From the NCBI RefSeq assembly GCF_963676665.1, contig NZ_OY781378.1, forward strand, positions 558,001 through 622,000: a stretch of 64,000 nt of DNA. Reading direction: 5' to 3'. This document shows, piece after piece, positions 18,789 through 27,360 of the stretch. The notes under the pieces were generated by a model. It ran no database searches, was not told the DNA's origin, and was given only the letters and a program-made list of their open reading frames with translations. Every line of letters starts with the position of its first letter. Positions within the stretch are counted from its first letter, which is position 1. The DNA is from an uncultured Tolumonas sp. (GTDB lineage: Bacteria > Pseudomonadota > Gammaproteobacteria > Enterobacterales > Aeromonadaceae). Made by a program: the position numbers and the translations under genes.

Positions 18789-19763
18789 TTATGGTTGAAA
18801 TACACCAAAGTTATCCATGGCATATTTCGCGCGTTCGGCCACACTCATTTTCTTGATGTCACTGTCCGACATTTTTTCAACTTTACGCAGACGAGGCAAC
18901 AAACCGGCACCGTTGGCGATCTGGATCGACAGACCCGGACGAGCGTTCAGTTCCAGCAACAGCGGCCCGCGTTTTTTATCCAACACGATATCGGTGCCGA
19001 TGTAGCCAAGGCCAGACATTTCAAAACAAGCTGCAGACAGATTCAGCAGTTTTTCCCAGTGTGGAACCTGCAGATCATACAGATCGCGACCGGTATCCGG
19101 GTGGTAACGCATTGGGCTGTTGTATTGCACGGCTCGCAATGCTTTACCGGTACGCAGGCAAAGGCCCACGCCAACAGCGCCTTGGTGCAAATTCGCTTTA
19201 CCATCCGATGATGCTGTGGAAAGACGCATCATGGCCATTACCGGAAAACCTTTGAAAATGATAACGCGGGTATCAGGAACCCCTTCATACGAGTAACCGT
19301 CAAACACATCATCAAATTGGATCAGATCTTCCACCAGCACAAAGTCCGGCTTGCCGCCTAAAGAAAACAGACCGGCCAGAATATTGGTGATATGGCGTTC
19401 CAGATCAGTTGCAGTACAAGAGCTGCCATTCGGTTTGTAATACAAGCCATCTTCATGGCGCATGATCACCAGAATGCCTTTACCACCGGAACCACGTGCT
19501 GGCTTGATACAAAAACCCGGCCATTCTTTAACCATTTCTGAAATCTTGGTTACTTCATGCTGATGTTGCACAGTGCCAATCAGTTTGGGCACAGTAACAC
19601 CAGCATCGACCGCAATACGCTTAGTTTTCAGCTTGTTATCGACTAACGGATATAACGAGCGCGGATTATAGCGCCCGATATAACTGACGTTACGCTGGTT
19701 CATGCCCATAATACCGAGCTGAGCCAGCTTAAAAGGTGAGGTGTACTTATCTAAAAGCCACAT
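18789..19763 (-). CDS. RimK-like ATP-grasp ligase (alpha-L-glutamate ligase-like)
   Basis: A 324-residue ATP-grasp protein. Visible features are KRIAVDAGVTVPKLIG, the ATP-binding FCIKPARGSGGKGILVI, DTRVIIFKGFPVMAMMRLS, and the metal/ATP end DIVLDKKRGPLLLELNARPGLSIQIANG. It resembles RimK and glutamate ligases and the family annotated as sugar-transfer-associated ATP-grasp. It should form an amide or peptide bond with ATP, substrate unknown. It is the last gene of a tight operon, five bases after the 7TM protein gene and downstream of the retropepsin-like gene. The three recur together in gammaproteobacteria, as I recall, which implies one pathway acting at the envelope. Confidence 0.82.
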   Translation of the reverse strand: MWLLDKYTSPFKLAQLGIMGMNQRNVSYIGRYNPRSLYPLVDNKLKTKRIAVDAGVTVPKLIGTVQHQHEVTKISEMVKEWPGFCIKPARGSGGKGILVIMRHEDGLYYKPNGSSCTATDLERHITNILAGLFSLGGKPDFVLVEDLIQFDDVFDGYSYEGVPDTRVIIFKGFPVMAMMRLSTASSDGKANLHQGAVGVGLCLRTGKALRAVQYNSPMRYHPDTGRDLYDLQVPHWEKLLNLSAACFEMSGLGYIGTDIVLDKKRGPLLLELNARPGLSIQIANGAGLLPRLRKVEKMSDSDIKKMSVAERAKYAMDNFGVFQP

Positions 19764-19768
19764 GGCAT

Positions 19769-21280
19769 TTACTTCTTATGCAGTTCGTCAGCTAACGGCT
19801 TGAACCGTTTAAGCTCAGACAGACGGTAGCCAGTGTAGTTACCCATCACCAATACGGTTGCCATGATGATCAGCTGTAACCCAAGGAAGTTAAAGGTCAG
19901 ATGCTGGATCATGCCGCTGCTCATCGCCAGATAAGCCAGCACTGCAACCAATAGTGAGCCACCACCTTGCTTGAATACTTCTTTCGGACCTTCTTCTTCC
20001 CATAGAATCGACATACGTTCGATAGTCCAGGAAAGAATGATCATAGGGAAGAAGGTGATCCGCATACCCTGAGTGATACCCAGTTTATACGTCAGCACTG
20101 ACAAACCACCGATGATACAAATAACGGTAATGATGATGGCGGAAATACGAGCAACCAACAGCAAGTTCAGTTTCGATAACCACGATCGAATAACTAAACC
20201 GACCCCGACAATACTGAGAAATCCGACCAATCCGGTGAGTAACTGTGTTTGCAGGAACGCGACCGCAATCAACACTGGCATGAAGGTACCAGAGGTTTTC
20301 AGACCGCAGATAACCCGCAGGAATACCACGACCATAACGCCGATTGGGATCAGCAGGATGCCTTTGAACAGCGATTGTTCTTCAACTGGCAGCATATCTA
20401 CCGAGAAGTTAAACATATCGGTGTGTTCAAACTTTGCCTTCAATGCTTTATTAACGGGCACAAGTTTTTTAAGCACAGAGAAGGTAACCTGAGAATTGCT
20501 GGCACCGGTAACATCGAGCAGTGGTGTGGAGTTGTATTCCCACAATAACAGGTTGTCAGGGCGACCTTGAACACCGGTTACTGGGTCAAACAAGTCATAT
20601 TTGTCGCCGTTGAACACCTGAACATAATCAACGGTACGCTGACGGCGGCGACCATCTTCCAGATTTACTGCGCGTACAACACGGGCTGGAATATCGGCTT
20701 GGTTCAGAATTTCAACCAACAGATAAGCTGGTTTTTTATGTTTAGTCAGCAAAGCTGCATTTTGTTCCTGATTTTTGAACTCTTTAATGATTTCGCGAGT
20801 CAGGGTAAATGCATCTGCGGAATGAGTTTTTGCTGCAGTCAGGATCTGATTGATCGCGGAAGCGATAGGCTCTTTTTCCAGTGACTTATCGATTGTTGGC
20901 ACTACAACTGGCAATGCTTTGGCGTAAGGGTCGCTTAACATATCAGTACGATAGTAAAGTTCCTGATGACCAGTTGCGCTGCTGATTGACCATTCAGCGT
21001 GGGAGACGCCATCTTTGTTGACAAATGAAAGCCCATAACCGGGGCTGGCCGCGTTTTCGTCAACGTGAGTAAAACCTTCCTGCGTATCGGGTAATGCCAG
21101 CGAGGCCATAACCGGGCCGCCATTTGCATCAAACTCCACTTTGGCTTCTGCAGACCAAACGTTGCGATATTCCCCTGGCAACAGAGGAACATCAAATGCG
21201 ATATGACGATACAGAACGAGTGCAATACCCAGAATATAGAGTAGTGCAACTACGATATAAAACGGACGGCGTGAGACCAT
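19769..21280 (-). CDS. inactive transglutaminase-like / seven-transmembrane protein
   Basis: A 503-residue inner-membrane protein. A single helix (about residues 6-25) is followed by a periplasmic region. Residues ~140-265 have a transglutaminase-like fold (AYLLVEILNQADIPARVVRAV... YDLFDPVTG). The usual catalytic Cys and His are not where I expect them; the His position reads YVQVFNG, so the domain is probably a binding module. Seven hydrophobic helices fill residues ~305-490. This matches the family named inactive transglutaminase fused to 7TM helices. It is the middle gene of the operon, with five-base gaps on both sides, and plausibly presents a peptide or protein substrate to its partners. 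Confidence 0.82.
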   Translation of the reverse strand: MVSRRPFYIVVALLYILGIALVLYRHIAFDVPLLPGEYRNVWSAEAKVEFDANGGPVMASLALPDTQEGFTHVDENAASPGYGLSFVNKDGVSHAEWSISSATGHQELYYRTDMLSDPYAKALPVVVPTIDKSLEKEPIASAINQILTAAKTHSADAFTLTREIIKEFKNQEQNAALLTKHKKPAYLLVEILNQADIPARVVRAVNLEDGRRRQRTVDYVQVFNGDKYDLFDPVTGVQGRPDNLLLWEYNSTPLLDVTGASNSQVTFSVLKKLVPVNKALKAKFEHTDMFNFSVDMLPVEEQSLFKGILLIPIGVMVVVFLRVICGLKTSGTFMPVLIAVAFLQTQLLTGLVGFLSIVGVGLVIRSWLSKLNLLLVARISAIIITVICIIGGLSVLTYKLGITQGMRITFFPMIILSWTIERMSILWEEEGPKEVFKQGGGSLLVAVLAYLAMSSGMIQHLTFNFLGLQLIIMATVLVMGNYTGYRLSELKRFKPLADELHKK

Positions 21281-21285
21281 GATGA

Positions 21286-22302
21286 TTACTTCTTATCCTT
21301 GTTGTCAGTCGAAGTAGCTTCAGACGCAGCTGGTGCTACTTTTACTGGTTGAGCATCGGCCGGAATTGCTGTTTTAACTGGCTTTTTAACCGGCTTTTCG
21401 ATGTCAGCAGTGGGTTGTACTGCTGGTTTGGTTTCATCTTTGATTGGTACTTTTTTCACAACAATAACTTTATCGCCTTCTTTTACTGTTTCAGTGGCAG
21501 TTTTAGGTTTTGACGAATCAGTGGTGCTGTCGGTTTTATTGGCTTTTTTCTGTACAGAGGCTTGCACTGCACCGGCTATCTGTGGTTTACCCTGTACGTT
21601 TTCACGTGCCACATCAACTACGGCAACATCTTTTATAAACTCACGCCCCATCAACACAGGGAAGTCCATGTTGGAACGGTCGGTTAAGCTGAAATCCGCT
21701 TTTTCGGTAACTGTACCGATACGAATAGTCATACGAACAATCGGACGATCTTCTAAACCGTTTGCCTGACGAATTCGGATGTATTTAACGAACGGTGCTT
21801 CGACATTAACTTCTTTGCCGCCATCAATTGGCATAATAAATTTAACCCAGCGGCGCCCTTCGCGTTCAAAGACAGTGACATCATGTGCACTGATAGAAGA
21901 GGTGGTGGCACCGGTATCAATACGGCTCATGAAATTGCCATTGGCTTCTTCAACATAAATCCATTCAGTTTCACCCAGGATCATTTTGCCATCTGGGGTG
22001 GTTTTACCCGGTTCGGCTGGAATGCAAAGATCTGAGGTGTCTTTCTTGGAGGATTTTTTATAAACCGGAGGCTGTGACTGTGGTGTCAGCTGTTTACTGA
22101 GTTGTTGTTGCAGATTTTTCAGTTCATTCAGCTGTTTTGCCGTATGGCCTTGCTGATCCAGCAGTATGCTCAGACGAGTATTTAATTCAGTTTGTTGCTT
22201 CAGTAATTGCTGTACTGCAGCATCATTGTTGCCTTCTGCAGCGGAATATCCTGAAAACAGACTCAAGGTGAGCAGGGTTAAACCCGGTAATACTTTAGTC
22301 AT
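21286..22302 (-). CDS. exported retropepsin-like protease ('ATP-dependent zinc protease' family)
   Basis: A 338-residue protein with a signal peptide (cleavage near YSAA, residue 22), a coiled-coil stretch (residues ~25-72), then a compact domain at ~105-235. The key motif is IDTGATTSSISA with Asp129-Thr-Gly, the signature of retropepsin-like aspartic proteases. A second half ends LMGREFIKD. The family is usually named a zinc protease, but I see no zinc-protease motif. The C-terminal 100 residues are a low-complexity Lys/Pro/Ala/Thr tail. It is the first gene of the three-gene operon. Its likely job is cleaving or releasing a periplasmic peptide or protein. Confidence 0.8.
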   Translation of the reverse strand: MTKVLPGLTLLTLSLFSGYSAAEGNNDAAVQQLLKQQTELNTRLSILLDQQGHTAKQLNELKNLQQQLSKQLTPQSQPPVYKKSSKKDTSDLCIPAEPGKTTPDGKMILGETEWIYVEEANGNFMSRIDTGATTSSISAHDVTVFEREGRRWVKFIMPIDGGKEVNVEAPFVKYIRIRQANGLEDRPIVRMTIRIGTVTEKADFSLTDRSNMDFPVLMGREFIKDVAVVDVARENVQGKPQIAGAVQASVQKKANKTDSTTDSSKPKTATETVKEGDKVIVVKKVPIKDETKPAVQPTADIEKPVKKPVKTAIPADAQPVKVAPAASEATSTDNKDKK

Positions 22303-22369
22303 GATGATGTCGATTCGATGTGGTTAACAAAAAATTGTTGTAAGTTTATATCAGATAACGATCAGGGGA

Positions 22370-24177
<1,808 letters not shown>

Positions 24178-24189
24178 TCAGTTGTCGTT

Positions 24190-24317
24190 CCTACCCTTCG
24201 TACTTGAAGTTGCCGCGTCGTTGACGGTGTTCACTCACCCCACTCACATAGCACATCTATGCTCATGGGGATTCGTTCACTTGTCGCCTTGCTGCAACTC
24301 CAATTACTTTGGGTATA
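24190..24317 (-). repeat. ERIC (IRU) element, full-length copy 1
   Basis: A 128-bp imperfect palindrome. Read on the minus strand it opens TATACCCAAAGTAATTGGAG, has the ERIC core (CCCCATGAGCATAG ... GTGAGTGGGGTGAG) and ends GCAACTTCAAGTACGAAGG. It differs from the copy at 48817-48944 at about 15 positions by hand alignment. It sits between the divergent cmoA and ubiF genes, about 36 bp before ubiF. Confidence 0.88.
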
Positions 24318-24353
24318 AGATAAGCTATCGCGTCAGTGTCGAGGGAGTTTCAT

Positions 24354-25547
24354 GTGCACAAAATAGACGAAAACCAGGAAAGAACACAATTTGATGTCAT
24401 TGTGGTGGGGGGCGGCATGGTGGGCGCTGCGGCTGCCTGTTTGCTGGCGCAACAAGGTTTGCAAATTGCAGTTGTCGAACAAACAGAACCAGAAGCGTAT
24501 GCGCCAGAGCAAGCAATGGATCTACGTGTTTCGGCGATTAGCCCAGCGTCAGTAGCGTTATTGCAACAAGCCGGTGTCTGGGATGCGATTTTGGCGATGC
24601 GGGTGCGCGCCTATACCGAACTGGCGACTTGGGAAGTGAGCGGGTTGGAAACCCACTTTCATGCGCATGAAGCGGGCATTACCGAACTGGGTTATATCAT
24701 TGAAAACCGCCTGATCCAGCTGGCGTTATGGCAACAACTGCAAACATTACCGAATGTTCGCTTGTATTGCCCGGCACAGATAAACACACTGATACAAACG
24801 AATGAACACGCGGAAATCACCTTGAATGATGGTCAGGTGCTGTCGGCGAGCTGGTTACTGGCGGCAGATGGTGCGAACTCCAGAATTCGGGCCTTGGCTA
24901 AGATTGGCGTAAATAGTTGGGATTACCGGCAAGACTGTCTGTTGATTAATGTGGATCTGGAAGACGAGGCGCCTGCCATTACTTGGCAGCAGTTTTATCC
25001 GTCTGGTCCGCGTTCCTTTTTACCGCTGGCGGGGAACAAAGCCTCGTTGGTTTGGTATGACACCCCAGCTCGGATCGCACAGTTAACGGCCATGACACCA
25101 GCGATGCTGGAGCGGGAAGTGAAACGCCATTTTCCCGAACAGTTACCGGCTTGCAAGGTGACCCATTTTGGCAGTTTTCCTCTGACGCGCCGACATGCTC
25201 AACACTATTACCAAGGGCGAGTGGTTTTGTTGGGGGATGCGGCGCACACCATTCATCCATTGGCCGGGCAGGGGGTTAATCTTGGCTTTAAGGATGTTGC
25301 CTGTTTAGTCGATCTTTGGCATTCAGTGCAGCAAAAACAGCAAGGTTTTGGCAGCAAGCAACTGCAACAATATGAGCGTAAACGCCTGTGCGATAACACC
25401 TTGATGCAATCAACGATGGATCTGTTTTATGCCGGTTTTAGTTCATCGCACATGCCGTTAAAAGTGCTACGCAATATCGCGTTACTGGCGGCGGAAAACG
25501 CCGGTTGGTTGAAGCAAAAAGCCCTGCGTTATGCGCTTGGGCTGTAA
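24354..25547 (+). CDS. ubiF: UbiF-type FAD monooxygenase (ubiquinone synthesis)
   Basis: A 397-residue flavoprotein hydroxylase of the UbiH/UbiF/UbiI group. The FAD-binding GxGxxG (VVGGGMVGAAAACLL) is near residue 15, the DG motif LLAADGANSRIR near 175 and GDAAHTIHPLAGQGVNLG near 290. Best match in memory is E. coli UbiF (WQQFYPSGPRSFLPL, MDLFYAGFSSSHMPL, ALRYALGL at the end), which hydroxylates 2-octaprenyl-3-methyl-6-methoxy-1,4-benzoquinol. The GTG at 24354 has GGGAG six bases upstream; an upstream GTG at 24336 overlaps that site. The 3' end overlaps yeiE by 19 bp, convergently. Confidence 0.9.
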   Translation: MHKIDENQERTQFDVIVVGGGMVGAAAACLLAQQGLQIAVVEQTEPEAYAPEQAMDLRVSAISPASVALLQQAGVWDAILAMRVRAYTELATWEVSGLETHFHAHEAGITELGYIIENRLIQLALWQQLQTLPNVRLYCPAQINTLIQTNEHAEITLNDGQVLSASWLLAADGANSRIRALAKIGVNSWDYRQDCLLINVDLEDEAPAITWQQFYPSGPRSFLPLAGNKASLVWYDTPARIAQLTAMTPAMLEREVKRHFPEQLPACKVTHFGSFPLTRRHAQHYYQGRVVLLGDAAHTIHPLAGQGVNLGFKDVACLVDLWHSVQQKQQGFGSKQLQQYERKRLCDNTLMQSTMDLFYAGFSSSHMPLKVLRNIALLAAENAGWLKQKALRYALGL

Positions 25548-26428
25548 TTGTATTGTTTAACCTGCTGTTCCACTTCCAGAAACACTTTCAGACTGCGGGA
25601 TAAGTGTTTCTGTTTGTGGCGGATCAAATACAACGGGCGCACGATACTGTTCATCCCTTGCAGTTGTAAGGTGCTCAGGCGGCCACTTTCCAGTTGTTCT
25701 GTAATGACCGCCCGGGATAAACAACTGACGGTTTGGCTGTGACTGACCGCGTGTTTGATGGCTTCCGAGTTACCTAATTCCATCACCAGATTAAAGTGGT
25801 GGAGTTGTGGTAACAGCTGTTGCTCAACCACTTCGCGGGTGCCAGAGCCAGCTTCACGTAAGATCCACTGACATTTCGCCAGCTGTTCGGCACTGACGGT
25901 TTGTCCGGCTAACGGATGTGTTGCCGCACAAAACAGCAGCAGTTCATCCTGTCGCCAGAACTGGCTTTCCAGTTCCATGCGATGACAAGGGCCTTCGATA
26001 AAACCAATATCAACGTCGAAATTTGCCACTGCTTCTGCTATGTCGGCACTGTTTGCGACTCGTAATTCCAGTTGGATGCCGGGAAACTTTTCACGATAAC
26101 GGGCAATCACGGCGGGCAACAGATAATTCCCAATCGTGGTGCTGGCACCAATTTTTAATATACTGCGACCATCAGCAAACAGGTTTTCCAGCTCTTGCGC
26201 CTGCTCCAGTAACGCTTGCGCGCGAGGGAAGAGTAAGCGAGCATTTTCATTGACAATCAAACGTTTGCCTGCGCGTTCAAACAGTTGCACACCCAGCTGA
26301 TTTTCGAGATCAGCCAGCGCACTGCTGACAGCAGATTGAGATAACGAGAGTTTCTCTGCCCCGCGAGTGGTGGACTGAGTGTCGATAACGGCCAGAAAAA
26401 CTTCTAATTGACGCAGCGTGATGTTCAC
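25529..26428 (-). CDS. yeiE: LysR-family regulator, YeiE-like
   Basis: A 299-residue LysR-type regulator. The N-terminal winged HTH (MNITLRQLEVFLAVIDTQST, then LSLSQSAVSSALADLENQLG) and the effector domain (IGNYLLPAVIARYREKFP, DVDIGFIEGPCH, WILREAGSGTREV, MELGNSEAIKHAVSH) follow E. coli YeiE closely. YeiE is linked to sulphite and iron/oxidative responses in enterobacteria; the regulon here is unknown. A 20-bp dyad at 26450-26469, about 22 bp before the start, may be its own operator. It diverges from the GST gene and overlaps ubiF at the 3' end. Confidence 0.88.
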   Translation of the reverse strand: MNITLRQLEVFLAVIDTQSTTRGAEKLSLSQSAVSSALADLENQLGVQLFERAGKRLIVNENARLLFPRAQALLEQAQELENLFADGRSILKIGASTTIGNYLLPAVIARYREKFPGIQLELRVANSADIAEAVANFDVDIGFIEGPCHRMELESQFWRQDELLLFCAATHPLAGQTVSAEQLAKCQWILREAGSGTREVVEQQLLPQLHHFNLVMELGNSEAIKHAVSHSQTVSCLSRAVITEQLESGRLSTLQLQGMNSIVRPLYLIRHKQKHLSRSLKVFLEVEQQVKQYNYSPSA

Positions 26429-26449
26429 AGTGATATCATTTTTTTGGAT

Positions 26450-26469
26450 TGATTATTCAAATATAATCA
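26450..26469. promoter_or_regulatory. candidate LysR-type operator upstream of yeiE
   Basis: TGATTAT-N6-ATAATCA is a perfect 7-6-7 dyad in the divergent yeiE/GST gap. It fits the T-N11-A pattern of LysR-type sites and lies where autoregulation is common. Confidence 0.5.
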
Positions 26470-26539
26470 TTTTTAGTAATTAATTCATCTTTATTCTTTT
26501 ATAAGCCATTTTACGGAGTTGGCACGTAATGATCATCGA

Positions 26540-26570
26540 GGAATGATTGACGGGAATAGTCAACCATTCC
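26540..26570 (+). other. stem-loop in the GST gene leader
   Basis: GGAATGATTGAC (26540-26551), loop GGGAATA, and GTCAACCATTCC (26559-26570) form a 12-bp stem with one A-C mismatch, 45 bp before the start codon. There is no T-run after it. It may be a regulator site or an RNA structure; I cannot tell. Confidence 0.4.
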
Positions 26571-26615
26571 ATTATCAACAGTGACGGGTAATCTCGCCTT
26601 CATTAAGGAGAAATG

Positions 26616-27218
26616 ATGAAACTGTACTACGCTCCCGGTGCCTGTTCTCAGGCTTCCCACATTGCATTACGTGAATCAGGTTTAGATTTTCAGCTGGAAA
26701 AAGTCGATTTACGCCAGAAAATTACTGCGTCAGGCGAAGATTATCGCACCATTAACCCATTAGGTTATGTGCCTGCTTTGCAACTGGATACCGGTGATGT
26801 GATCACCGAAGGCCCGGCCATCATGCAATTTATTGCGGACCAAGCGCCTGCGGCGGGTTTGTTGCCTGTAGTTGGTGTTGCCCGCTATCGCGCGATTGGC
26901 TGGTTGAATTTTATCGCCACCGAATTACACAAAACCTGTTCACCGCTTTTTTCCCCGACTATCACCGAAGAACAACGTAAACCGATCATTGAACGTTTGT
27001 CATTGCGTCTGGATACTATCGAGCAGAAATTTGCGGCAGGCGGTTATTTGATGGGGGTGAATTACTGCGTCGCAGATATTTATCTGTTTGTTGTGACTGG
27101 CTGGTTTGGCCGTTTACAGATCCCATTAAAAAAATGGCCCCACATCGAGCGTTTCCGCGAAGTGGTGGCAACACGCCCGGCAGTACAAGCTGCGTTAGAA
27201 GCCGAAGGGTTAATTTAA
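26616..27218 (+). CDS. gstA: glutathione S-transferase, beta class
   Basis: A 200-residue GST resembling E. coli GstA. The N-terminal thioredoxin fold begins MKLYYAPGACSQASHIALRE, with the beta-class Cys10 and Ser11. The glutathione-site segments GYVPALQLDTG and EGPAIMQFIAD follow, then an all-helical C-terminal domain with YRAIGWLNFIATELHKT. It conjugates or exchanges glutathione on electrophiles or disulphides; the substrate is unknown. Tandem ATGs occur at 26613 and 26616. AAGGAG ends only two bases before the first and five before the second, so the second is preferred. It is a single-gene unit with its own terminator. Confidence 0.9.
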   Translation: MKLYYAPGACSQASHIALRESGLDFQLEKVDLRQKITASGEDYRTINPLGYVPALQLDTGDVITEGPAIMQFIADQAPAAGLLPVVGVARYRAIGWLNFIATELHKTCSPLFSPTITEEQRKPIIERLSLRLDTIEQKFAAGGYLMGVNYCVADIYLFVVTGWFGRLQIPLKKWPHIERFREVVATRPAVQAALEAEGLI

Positions 27219-27237
27219 CTCACCCTTATTTTGTATG

Positions 27238-27261
27238 AAAGCCCGCGTTGCGGGCTTTTTT
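27238..27261 (+). terminator. intrinsic terminator after the GST gene
   Basis: AAAGCCCGC, a GTT loop and GCGGGCTTTTTT: a 6-bp GC stem flanked by A and T tracts. Confidence 0.9.
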
Positions 27262-27360
27262 GTTTTGGCTTGCGCGTTTCAATGTCATTAAAGCTTTGGC
27301 ACAATGCCGGCGAGAATAACCTCGATGCCATTTAGCGAGGAATTATTACGGAGAGCTATT

